The notes under the pieces are model-generated. The model made no database searches. It was not told the DNA's origin and was given only the letters and a program-made list of their open reading frames with translations. From positions 62,001-126,000 of the forward strand of contig JAXHNH010000024.1 in assembly GCA_034520725.1 (NCBI GenBank): a stretch of DNA of 64,000 bases, written 5' to 3'. Both the position numbers and the translations under genes were made by a program. This DNA is from Gracilimonas sp034520725. Its GTDB lineage: Bacteria; Bacteroidota; Rhodothermia; Balneolales; Balneolaceae. This document shows positions 10,193 through 19,765 of this stretch, one piece after another (position 1 is the stretch's first letter; each line of letters opens with the position of its first letter).

Positions 10193-10265
10193 TGCAACTT
10201 TACGTTTTTATGGAATATGCCATCCTTTATTCTTCATGTCAACTATTATTAGAGACTTCGAGCCT
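10045..10265 (-). repeat. hsdR 5'-end repeat, copy 1 (the hsdR start itself)
   Basis: Covers the first ~48 hsdR codons and about 70 bases upstream. It is similar along its length to 13526-13736, including the non-coding stretch (GTTTTTA[TC]GGAATATG and TTCGAGCCT/TCGAAGCCT). A shorter third copy is at 11623-11709. Confidence 0.7.
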
Positions 10266-10275
10266 TACTCAATTC

Positions 10276-10324
10276 GTGATTCGCGATTCGCGATTTGCAA
10301 ATCACGATATGTTTGATATCTTTA
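10276..10324 (+). promoter_or_regulatory. Promoter and palindrome upstream of the wHTH gene
   Basis: TTG (10295-10297) and TATCTTTA (10317-10324) are 19 bases apart, ten bases before the ATG at 10334. An inverted repeat CGTGATT ... AATCACG (about 10275-10306), containing a tandem ATTCGCG, overlaps the -33 element. It is well placed to be an operator for the wHTH product. Confidence 0.5.
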
Positions 10325-10333
10325 AAATAAAAG

Positions 10334-10850
10334 ATGAAGCAGCATAATGGAATGAGACCACACGATGTGATTGTACTTTGTGCGGTTATTCTTCAAAAAG
10401 AAAATGATTGGTACATGAAGTATTTTGTATATCAGCTCATGCTAAGCCAATCTGAAATAAGTGAATCTTTACATCGGTCAATGCTGGTTGGTTTAGTTGA
10501 CAATGAGAAACGAGCGGTACAAAGGTTAAACTTCTATGAGTTTTTAGAACACGGACTCAAATATGTTTTCCCAGCTATTCCCGGCACTCTTGATCGCGGT
10601 ATCCCAACTGCTGTGTCTGCTGAGCCATTAGTAAATAGCATAAACTCATCAATGAAAATTGTATGGCCTGTAGCCGGAGAGGGCACACAGGTATTACTAT
10701 TGATCCACTCTATTCAAAACTTCCAAGACATGTAAGGAATGGCCAGAATTATACGAGGTGGTTAGCCTACTGGATGTAATTCGAATGAACCGAAACGCAC
10801 GAGAACTTGAGCTTGCTATTCGGCATTTAAAGCAAAATCTTAATTTATGA
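10334..10850 (+). pseudogene. Winged-HTH protein, first gene of a nucleotidyltransferase pair (one frameshift)
   Basis: The joined product is about 170 residues. An N-terminal helix-turn-helix is visible around residues 15-55, with LSQSEISESLHRS as the recognition helix region. It continues through YEFLEHGLKYVFPAIPG and a conserved segment with MKIVWPVAGEG to the C-terminal helix VVSLLDVIRMNRNAREL. The frame breaks near 10690. The TGA overlaps the next gene's ATG by four bases, so the two are translationally coupled. Such proteins occur with AbiEii/DUF1814-like nucleotidyltransferases and probably act as regulator or antitoxin. That role is inferred from the arrangement. Confidence 0.6.
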
Positions 10851-11533
10851 ATCCCGTAACTAAACAACATTCGATTACCGTTGCGAGACAATTAAATGAA
10901 TTACTTGAAGAGGCAGCATTTGTTGGAGGAGGAGTACTACAAACCTACTTGCCTAAAGATTTTGAAGACCAAATACGCGTTACATACGATCTGGATATAC
11001 GTAATTAAGCTCACGCACTACGGAAAACTTGAAGACCTCAATAGATAAACTATCAAACATTGGATTCTATCCTGACCAGTCAAGTAATGTTATCTGCAGG
11101 TACACAAACGGGGAAAGCGTTATTGGACGTAATGCCTACAGATAGCGAGATCCTTGGTTTTACGAATCAATGGTATAAAGAAGGCTTAGAGAACCGCGAA
11201 TGGATATCAGTAGATGGAGAAGTAAGTATCCCGAGATCTACATTGCCATATTACCTTGCTTCAAAGTGGGAAGCAGTTAAGAACCGAGGAAAAAATGATT
11301 GGCGTCTTAGCAAAGATATGGAGGACATCATCACACTTGTCAATAACAACACTTTAAACCTTATACCAAGTAATGCTGACGAAAAAGTAATTCAGTATTT
11401 GAAGAACTCATTCGATGAATTGTTGGAAAATAAATATGCGAGAGAAATTATACTTAGCCATCTGAGTGGTGTAGATCGTTCAAATGTTGATGGTCTTCAC
11501 AACGATATAAAATCCTTTATTAACGCTAATTGA
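10847..11533 (+). pseudogene. Nucleotidyltransferase (AbiEii/DUF1814-like), frameshifted
   Basis: Joined frames give about 228 residues. The nucleotidyltransferase signature is present: a G-G-G loop (AAFVGGGVLQTYL) followed by R-V-T-Y-D-L-D, matching hGG...R-x-T-x-D-x-D. A second conserved block reads DVMPTDSEILGFTNQWY at 11127-11180, then a helical C-terminal half to 11533. Frames break near 11003 and 11130. In AbiE-type systems the nucleotidyltransferase is the toxin and the wHTH partner the antitoxin, and here the order (wHTH first, four-base overlap) fits. The substrate cannot be told. The pair is plus-strand, opposite to the surrounding restriction genes. Confidence 0.6.
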
Positions 11534-11537
11534 AAAT

Positions 11538-11709
11538 ACCTTCTATTCTCCCAATGATTTAGCCCTATTTCCCCTCAAACAACTCATCCAGCTTCTTTTC
11601 CCTCACCGCGCTCGGCCTGGATTGCGTTTATCGTATTCCAGTCTATTTTCTCAAAGATGTCAATGGCCCGCTGTTCGACCGAGGCATCTTCGCTGTAGCT
11701 TGATGGCAT
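11538..11709 (-). pseudogene. Hybrid scar: hsdR 5' end joined to mcrC 3' end
   Basis: From an ATG at 11709 the minus strand reads an HsdR N-terminus (MPSSYSEDASVEQRAIDIFE) for about 28 codons. Near 11620 the sequence changes to a close copy of the mcrC 3' end (KKLDELFEG, then a stop and a shared tail CATTGGGAGAAT), matching 14375-14460. The hybrid frame is too short to be an enzyme. It looks like the junction left by deletion or recombination between tandem restriction genes. Confidence 0.6.
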
Positions 11710-11858
11710 GATTTTTTGTTATCAGAAATTCATTTTAAAACTCATCTCAATTCTTATTCGGATAATTTACATTTGCGATGAAATAAGCAAGCTTATGTTT
11801 TATTTTCATTTATAGATCTTAAATTTTTTATTGACGCTTTGCAATGAAATAAAATCAT

Positions 11859-12320
11859 TTAGCCAAATACAACGCCTTCTCTGGTAATTACTTCTACAAA
11901 TTTAATTCGGGATATATCTTCAGCCCGGCATATATCCGGAATCTTTGGGCCATTCATATCATTCGATGGGGATTCGTTGGTTACCACGATCGCATTTTTG
12001 ACAATGGCCAATGCTACTACGTAAGGATCACCTTCATTTTTCCCCGTGGTAAGCCCAAAATTGTTGTAGGAAGTTACAAGTCGTTGAACCTCAGCTTGAA
12101 TTGCCTGGTCTGAAGGGTGAATAAAAATATCACGCCTTTTCTTAAACCAATCATAACATTCATCACCACCCTTTGCGAGCTCATCAAAAACCACTTCGGA
12201 CATCCCACCAATTTCAATTTCACCCAGAGATTCTATCCAATCCCAGATTTTGGGAAAGTTTTGAATGGGATAATCTCTCCAGGCATTGATGATGGCATCA
12301 GAGTCGAGGGAATACTTCAC
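11859..12320 (-). CDS. DUF4411 family protein (PIN-like nuclease, probable toxin)
   Basis: 153 residues starting at GTG 12320. The N-terminal strand with Asp (YSLDSDAIINAWRDYP) is the first acidic position of a PIN-like fold. Further acidic residues lie in EVVFDELAKGGDE (about 48), TGKNEGDPYVVALA (about 95-105) and VVTNE (about 115), as expected for a PIN metal site. DUF4411 proteins are commonly partnered with an HTH/ImmA-type protein. Here the start overlaps the stop of exactly such a gene by four bases. I infer an RNase toxin with the upstream gene as partner. Confidence 0.75.
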   Translation of the reverse strand: MKYSLDSDAIINAWRDYPIQNFPKIWDWIESLGEIEIGGMSEVVFDELAKGGDECYDWFKKRRDIFIHPSDQAIQAEVQRLVTSYNNFGLTTGKNEGDPYVVALAIVKNAIVVTNESPSNDMNGPKIPDICRAEDISRIKFVEVITREGVVFG

Positions 12321-13478
12321 ACGTAGGAACCCTCCTCAGGCCAGCCAAAGGTCTTGGCCGCTAATTCATTCAGGTTCGGGACTTTCCAGCCGGTTAAATT
12401 TGCAAGCTCCTGCTACATTTATCTGATCGTTAAAGTAATTTTGAAAAGCAGCTTTTAGATATAACTTTCCCTTTTCTCACAATCTGATTGTAGTACGCAT
12501 TTCCACGGTCTCCGCCACCGAAAGAAGCATCATAAAATGAAAAGTTCGGCACTAAGTCCACGTATTCATCCTGGGTTATATAATTCAAATTCTTCAGGCG
12601 AATAAGGATTACATAACCGGATACGCGAAACTTATTGCTTAATCGGTTTACTTCCCTGAGGGATAGTTCGTCCCGGTTAAATTCATCACCCAAATTCTTT
12701 CGGGAACAAGAATTTCAGCAGCCAAACGATTACACTTTTGTTCCAGCGTTCAGATTACTGCGAAAGTAACCGGATAACGAATCATTGATAAGAACCGAAT
12801 CCCGTAAAGAACATGCGCCAGTTCATGTATCAGCGTAAATATGCGGGCATTCGGAGGAATCTTTGGAATTGATACCGATGACCGGAACGATCTTCCGCAA
12901 TGGCAAAGCCCCGGCATTCATCAACCTCCACGTATGGAAACTGCGTGATGTAAATGTCTTTTGCTTCCAGCAGGTTTTTCCATTCCGTTAAGGCATTGGA
13001 TGAACTGCTCCAGGAGGATCTGCTCTTCAAACGTTACTCCTAACCACTCACGGATTTTGTTGGCTTGCTCTTGCACAGAACCCGATAACACCTTGAGTTG
13101 TGGAACCGACTGTGGCGTTTGCTTGATAGATTCATAAAATGAAAAAAGCTGTTCCCGGTTTCTTTTAGCTTCCCGAATAGCCGCGATGAGCTTTGGAGAG
13201 GCCGTATCGAGCGGCATGCTTTTGATGGTTCGGAATTCGGAAAGCGGCTCTTTTTCTTCCGGTACTTCTGTTAAGTAAAAAAAGGCGGGAGTACGATCCA
13301 GCTTTTCGGCAATTTTCATTAACTGTCGGGTGGTCGGCTTGGCTTCGCCTTTTTCCCACTGCACCCAGCGTTCTTCTTTAACCGGCACCTTGCCGGCAAT
13401 GGCGGGTATATCATAGCCCATACGCTCGCGGGAGAACGTTAACAGCTTGGGGTTAATATTTGCCTGTGGATATTGCAT
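12317..13478 (-). pseudogene. XRE HTH plus ImmA/IrrE metallopeptidase protein (COG2856), frameshifted
   Basis: Joined frames give about 385 residues. An N-terminal XRE helix-turn-helix (about 10-60, PAIAGKVPVKEERWVQWEKG) is followed by a linker. The ImmA/IrrE zinc-peptidase domain has HELAH in FTLIHELAHVLYG at about 12830-12800. A C-terminal helical part contains VNRLSNKFRVSGYVILIR and ends WPEEGSYV at 12317. At least four breaks occur (about 12990, 12840-12780, 12700, 12445-12360). The family couples DNA binding with proteolysis and often serves as antitoxin or derepressor. The four-base overlap with the DUF4411 gene supports a toxin-antitoxin operon. Confidence 0.75.
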
Positions 13479-13499
13479 TTATTGAATATAACGAAAATA

Positions 13500-13680
13500 G
13501 TTCATTTCGAGTTTTTTTGGCATCAAATTTCGAGTACTTTCTACCCAGCATCCCTAATGACTCATTGGTGGCCAACTCTTCCTGGTAGGCGTTTATCGTA
13601 ATCCCATTCTATGTTTTCAGAAGATGTCAATGGCTGGTTGTTCTGGGACCGATGCATCTTCCACCGTAGCTTGATGGCAT
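13500..13680 (-). pseudogene. Partial duplicate of the hsdR start (copy 3)
   Basis: From ATG 13680 the strand reads, with three single-base corrections, M-P-S-S-Y-G-E-D-A-S-V-E-Q-P-A-I-D-I-F and on to DYDKRLPEELAT. This is the same opening as hsdR at 10192. Similarity ends after about 48 codons, just before the HTH-ImmA gene start. No further hsdR sequence follows, so it is a 5' fragment. Confidence 0.7.
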
Positions 13681-13736
13681 TGAAGTTTGTGTTTTTACGG
13701 AATATGTCAGCGGTATCGTCTATTAGTCGAAGCCTG
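13526..13736 (-). repeat. hsdR 5'-end repeat, copy 3
   Basis: About 210 bases matching 10045-10265 in the same orientation, coding start plus upstream non-coding sequence. The two copies bracket 10266-13525, which holds the wHTH/nucleotidyltransferase pair, the hybrid scar and the HTH-ImmA/DUF4411 pair. Confidence 0.65.
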
Positions 13737-13837
13737 CGAAAAGTAATTACTCTTATTACAGACTTAATTAGTGGATGCGAGTATCTAGTGATTTACAAAT
13801 TTAAAATTGATTTGTACTATGAGTTAAACTGGAACAA

Positions 13838-14268
13838 ATGGACACAGTATTGTCAATAAAAGCTGATCATAGTGAACAAATATATGACTACACACTCGAG
13901 CAGTGGCAGTCACTACTGGATCTAATACCGACCATTGAACAAACCTCCGTCTTTGGTATTAAATCAGGTAATGAAACAGATGAAGATCAAACCATTACCT
14001 TTCCTGCATCACATGCCTTCCAAGATCGTTCAAGAGTTCCTTAAAACAGTATATTCTATACCTATAATTATAGAATTTGACTGGGCCAATTGGGACGAAG
14101 GCAAAGAGCATGACGCATCCCGACTTCGACTTAGATTCTGTGGATCTTATAGCTAAATGCAAGCTGATTACCGCAATTGTAAGAAACGATCGTTTTTGCG
14201 ATGGAGTGCTAATTAGTGAATTTGAATCAGGTTTGATTCTTAGGATTCTTCAAATCTATCGAACATGA
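13838..14268 (+). pseudogene. DUF6508-like protein, frameshifted
   Basis: Joined frames (breaks near 14000 and 14100) give about 143 residues. After an N-terminal helical part (YDYTLEQWQSLLDLIPTIEQ) come the conserved elements FLKTVYSIPIIIEFDWANWDEG and, at the C-terminus, LITAIVRNDRFCDGVLISEF followed by ESGLILRIL. The W-D-E-G and R-x-D-R-F-x-x-G motifs are those of DUF6508. Function is unknown; members occur scattered among mobile and defence genes. It is plus-strand, alone between mcrC and hsdR copy 3. Confidence 0.6.
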
Positions 14269-14381
14269 AGTTCGCAAATAGGCAGCAATATCAGAAAGTT
14301 TAGATATTCACAAGTAATCCAATCTGAATAAGTGAAGCTACTCATTACCAATGTGCTTATTCAAGGTGGCTAAGAATTCCT

Positions 14382-15745
14382 TCAATTCTCCCAACTAATT
14401 ACCCTACTTCCCTCAAACAACTCATCCAGCTTCTTTCCCTTCACCGTGCGCACCTTCAAACATTGCCCGGTTAATAATCGGCAACTGATAGGCTTTGATC
14501 TTTCACATCCACCTGGTCAGCAAACTCATCGCGGATGGTGAAGCCTGTAGCTTCCTCCTGGTAATTGACTGAATTGATCCGGATACAAGCAGAGCGACCT
14601 CATCGATTTTAAACCGTACCGCATAGGCTAAAACCTGATACAGGTCTGTCTGAGATATTCCTTTCTTTGGGTCATCCTTATCGTTATACACCATCTTGTA
14701 CTTGGTATCGGCAATGATCCGCTTTTCCTGTGTTTTCAGGATCAAGATCCGGCTTCAATGCAAACGTCTTATCTTGATCTAAATGTGTGGAGCTGACTGT
14801 GACATTGCCTTTACGCCCTCCACTTCTTTCTCAATAAACCCGTAAATAAAATCCTCAAACAGGTATTCCATCGGCAGCAGGAAGGCGAACAGCTTCAGAT
14901 CGTTCTTGTAGTCGAAGGAGACAGCATGATTCAGAAACAGCTGACAGTAATCACGTACCGTCTCAAACTCAGCAAATGCAGGGTTGAATTGGATGGCTGA
15001 ACATTCATCTGCAGTGGCTGGTACATCGGATACATCATCCAGGGTAAACAGAATTTCTCTCAAATACTTTTTCGATTCATCATTTTCTGTTTGATGATCA
15101 GAGTAGATTGGTAACGTACTTTAATGATCTGGTTGAACCGGTTATCCAGCACAAACGGATCGTAAATACAGTTCACTTTATGCCAGCTGCCTTTTGATAG
15201 GTTCTGATTGATATACCTGATCATATCGAGCCGGCCACGCACAAACTGCACTTCGCTGCCGGACTTCCTCGATACTGCTGGTAAATGGAATGCCCGAGCA
15301 GCTCGACGTGTGTATTTGGCAAACAGGTAGATCAGCACCTCAAAGAAGTCACTCTTTTCAGAATCCAGTGAGGTTTGATAGCTCGGAAACTTGATTTTCC
15401 GACAGTAGCTCAGCCACCAAAGAATGTGCTGCTGGATGGCGTTTATATCGTCGTGATTGCTTACCTCTCGGTTATCATCAAAGAAGATCTTGGGAAGCAG
15501 GTTGATCTTCTGCCCTTCGTAAGTGGATTACCCCTACATACTTGTTTGATTTGATTTCATCCGGTTTTGTGCAAGAAACTGCAGAAACCGCTGGGCTTCA
15601 ATCTTTTGATCTTCCTCCTCTTCGTTACCATAATAGTAGCCGCTCTTCTCTCGCTGATTCCAGATCTCATCCAGAAACATCCTCCAGGCCTTCCAGCTCA
15701 TCTGGTCAGGTCTGCCTTATTTTGATATTCAAACAGGTTGATCAT
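14382..15745 (-). pseudogene. mcrC: McrC nuclease subunit of a McrBC-type restriction system, frameshifted
   Basis: About 453 residues when frames are joined. The start is MINLFEYQNKADL (ATG 15745, three bases after the mcrB stop). A middle region (GRLDMIRYINQN, FLLPMEYLFEDFIYGF) precedes the PD-(D/E)XK nuclease core near 14700-14740 with IIADTKYK as the D-x-K element. The end is KKLDELFEG at about 14410. McrC is the endonuclease partner recruited by the McrB NTPase to cut DNA with modified bases. At least six indels break it. Its last 80 bases occur again at 11538-11620. Confidence 0.75.
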
Positions 15746-15748
15746 TTC

Positions 15749-18700
15749 TTACCTGTAATTCGAAGTGGCCAGGCTTTTGTCTTCAATGTTCAGTCCTGCA
15801 TGAGTCAGAATATCTTCGCACCTCCTTCTCATCATTCATGAAGTACTCCAGCAGCAAAGGAATCACTTTGCGGTTCATACGCTGCTTTCAGGTCTATGTG
15901 ATTATCCATGAAGTAACTATGGCCGATCTGAAAGTCGTGGCCCTTCAGCTTGATGATGCGTTCATTGATCTTTCTCAGAACATCGTCATCATGGATGGTC
16001 ATCTCCATCAATCTCATACTTGGGATACATCGCCTCAAAATCAAACCGACGCCGGAGTGCAATATCCAGCAGGGCAATGGACTTATCGGCCGTGTTCATT
16101 GTTCCGATGATATAGAGATTCTCAGGCACAGAGAACGACTCTCCCGAAGGTAATTTCGCCGGAATATGAAACTCTCGACCGTAGCGCTTATCTGGCTCGA
16201 TGAAGTGTAATCAGCTCGCCAAATACTCGCGAAATATTAGCCCGGTTAATTTCATCAATGATGATAACATAATTCTTTCCGTTCGACTATCTTCTGTCTC
16301 TCCGGTGATTTGCCTATGATCCAAGCAGTTTGTCCAGCAGAGGTGAATAGTAAGATGAAAGTCCCTGAATTTCAAGACAGATTCAGCTTCATACATTCTT
16401 TCGCAGTGTATTGATACTGAGTGTATGAGCTGTGCCACCACTTGCTTTTCTGAAACTCAATAGACTTATCAGTTACAGCAGTGATGTAAAAGGAGACACG
16501 CTTCATCTCCACTTCAAGTCTCTTCAACTTCTCCCTCAATCAATGGATTGATAAACTCATTAAAGACCTCCTCAAATGATCTTCTTTCTTAGTCTGTGGA
16601 TCTTTCAGATGCCTTCCAGTTTTTTAAAGCTCTATCTGCCAGCTTCTTGAATATGCCATCTGCACGCTCAAATGTCAGCTCCTTAGCATTCTTCTATATC
16701 CGGCCTCAATCCCTGAATAAAATCTTCGTAGCTGTAGTTCTGATGGAAGGTGATAAACTCTATAGTATCACCTAACTGTTCATTGAAAATTTCTTTGGCC
16801 TCATCATAGCTTTCAATCTTGCGGCCTTCCACAATTTCTGCAGCTCGTTTTATGGTAGTGTAAGTTTTTCCAGTTCCTGGAGGGCCATAGAAAATGGTGT
16901 TGAGTGGATAGTTTACTTTTCAGGCTTCTTCTTTAGTATTTTGCCATCTTTTCACCTCTTAAAAGTTTTTTCAAGAATAGTATTCATCCAATGCAACTTT
17001 AGCAATCCAGGGATTATGTACTTATCAGGATGAATTGATACGGTATTGTGACTTTTTCTTGATCCATTCAACTACCCTTATCTTAGCTAACTCCAATAAT
17101 GCCATCATAAGAAGTCTTCTACTATTGACCATCTTCAGCATTCTGAAATAAACCCAAGTCATCATCACCATCTTCACTCGGTGGTACAGCTTTGTCACTT
17201 ATTTTTAGATTGGAAAGTCTTAGTTTTTAGATCGTTCAAATGAGCATTATCTACATAAAAGCCCTGAATCGCTTTTCCTTTTTTCTTTCAAGATGTGTCA
17301 CATATCGACTGCCAATAGTAAACTGAATGTAGTTTCTTAATGGATGATGCATAAGTGATTTCATCATCTGGATTAAGATTAAAATGTTTAAATACATGTT
17401 CCACAGTTGCAAAAAACTTCCGAACAGCCTGCTCATCATCTATTTTTGATACTCAGCATCAACTAACTCATTCCATTTAGCACCATATGAGCCTCCAGCA
17501 AGTTCTAATCAAGTAGCTTCATACTCCTCTTGGGTTGCCAGTAAAATTAGTGCCCTGATGTCCCGACATTTAAATCCTTTAGCGCTGGAATCGTTCTTAA
17601 TCTGATCATATGTAATTGGATCAATCAGCAAGGTTATGAGTAATTCGAAGCTGAACCTGATCAAATGATTCCTCTTCTACATGTTTCGCTGTAATACTGG
17701 GACCTCATCTTCATTCACTCCATCCTGATGCACTTCCGACTCTACCTCTGCAAGTGCATAGCAACCTTTTTGATCGCCTGTAACCCACAGGATCACCTTG
17801 TCTCCCGGAGTAATTTTACTCGTATGGGCATTTACTCTCCAGGTGTTTAATGCTCCGTCTTTCAAAGCCTTCTTTACATCAAATATTTTGGGATTTCCCT
17901 GAAAGACCCAATAGTTGACGTCTGTCTACAAGCCTCATATTCGTCCATAAAGCATCCCTGAAAAATCAGACCACCTCTGATCTCCCCGATAACACTCTTC
18001 CGTCAGCTGATCCTCGACCATATCAATCACTATCTCCACTTCAGACTCGATTACCGTAATCAGGCTTTCTGCGAGCTCTGCAGATAGTGGAAAAACTTTT
18101 CTCCTGCAGGTTTGGCTTCCTGGCCATCCAATAAGGAAATCAGATATTGATAGGTCTCATTCTTATAGAACGGATATTTCTCCCGGAAAGCGCATCGTTA
18201 AATAGTAGGAGATTGTGCGCTCATCCTGTTGATGGTTCAGCTTCTTACCGTGCTTCTCAACTACCTTTGGCAGTAGCTCCTCAGATGCTATCTACAAAGG
18301 ATTCATATCGTTCTTTTAGGGCTCTGACTCATCATACAGATCCTCTGAACATCTCCCGTACTTCTTCAGGGAAGTAATCTACTGCCTTTCGGATAAACCC
18401 AATCGAGTTCTGATACACAAGGTTTACCGCTTTTGACGTGGCAGTCCTTAAAGTTATCAGTAAAGTTATCCGCCTCAAGATCAAACGTCTGCTGAAAAGT
18501 GGTGAACGGCCTCCCACTTATAAGCTCCTCCTCTAATCCTTCTTTTTTTTGAAAATTGCTTGTACCGGTCGATAAATATTCTTGCATCACCAGCGTACTT
18601 CTTGTCCTCCTTGTTCCGCTCCTGATTCCAGCCAGTACCCACGCGTCATGATGAGAGCTCATATAATGGTTTATCTGAACTTTGCTTTACCCTATCGATT

Positions 18701-19284
18701 ATAGACATGTATTCATTCCAGGTTGAAAATTCTGGATCAATATCAAGTACTTCCTTCAAATAAGGGATAGTAGGCCTGTCTATCGGATAATAATACTCTG
18801 GATCAACATAGAATAAAACCTCAGTTAACTTTGCCTTTCCTACTCCGTATTGGTTTAGTACTTCTTCAAACAAATCTTCATTTACATTATGGCTCAATCC
18901 CTGCCGAAATAACTCCCACAAATTCGGGATATCTTCTGGTCTGCGGCTATACCCAAAAGAAAACATCATAACTTTTAAGGCTTGAGCAGATGGAAGCCCT
19001 AATGCACCCTGAGGAGGAGTCAGATCCAGTTGCTGGGCAATGTTTTGAAGAATAGTTAATACTTTTTTTGAGCCATACTGATTCAGAAAACAAAAAAAGG
19101 TAAACGGACCCATTTCCTGAAGATCAACTCTTTTACCCTCTTCATACTCATCATGTAAGCCTGTAACACCCACATTTCTAAGTAGCTCTATGAGCTCTTC
19201 CTGTGAATCCTGTTTTATCTTAAGGTATTCTACAAGCTCTTTGTGGGTTTGTACCCAGGTAAATTTATTGATCAACAGCTTCAA
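15749..19284 (-). pseudogene. mcrB: McrB-type NTPase with EVE domain, frameshifted
   Basis: About 1180 residues when joined. The N-terminal 212 residues (ATG 19284) form an all-helical module of no recognised family. An EVE (PUA-like modified-base reader) domain follows at about 17650-17930: YWVFQGNP-type start, then LNTWRVNAHTSKITPGDKV and YALAEVESEV. After a linker comes the AAA+ module: Walker A FYGPPGTGKTYTT (about 16865-16905), a Walker B/INRANISRVF segment (about 16220-16270), sensor GTMNTADKS (about 16085-16110) and the ALRRRF arginine finger. The tail is KVIPLLLEYFMNDEKEVR. It should bind modified DNA and drive McrC. At least ten breaks occur. The stop at 15749 lies just before mcrC. 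Confidence 0.75.
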
Positions 19285-19393
19285 GAGTAAGAGCTCAATA
19301 TTTAGTCCTAATTATTATAAAATATGTGATCCATTTCACCCATCATTATTAGCGCTATAAGCATAACTAAAAGTGACATTATTGGAATCAATA

Positions 19394-19717
19394 TCAGTCA
19401 AGTAAGCCATTAATACCTCTAAAGAAAACCTTCTTGAAAAATTTATTATAACCCATATAAGCGATAAAAGATAAAACGGAACAAATTAAAGATACTATCC
19501 AAGGTAAACCTATATCTGTCTGATAATAATTCAGTAAGAATACTCCAAAAGTTATTAACAAAAAAACAAATGATAACGCCCTCAGAAAACCATAAAAAGC
19601 AACATAATTCTGAAATTGATTCTGATGAGAATCTCAACATTCTAAACAAAAATGATAAACAAATCTGAAAAAATCTTTTACCTTTAATGAGTCTTTATCT
19701 TTAAGCTCTAAAACCAT
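19394..19717 (-). pseudogene. Small membrane protein with two transmembrane helices, frameshifted
   Basis: From ATG 19717 the joined frames give about 107 residues: MVLELKDKDSLKVKDFFRF, then NQFQNYVAFYGFLRALS. Two hydrophobic helices follow (ALSFVFLLITFGVFLLNY and LPWIVSLICSVLSFIAYMGY), with a basic C-terminus. Breaks are near 19640 and 19445. No domain is recognised. It lies directly after the FRG gene on the same strand and is AT-rich like it, so the two probably form one inserted module. Confidence 0.5.
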
Positions 19718-19765
19718 AAATTTAACTCGTTAAATTACTATATAATGCTCTCGATGAATGCCAAT

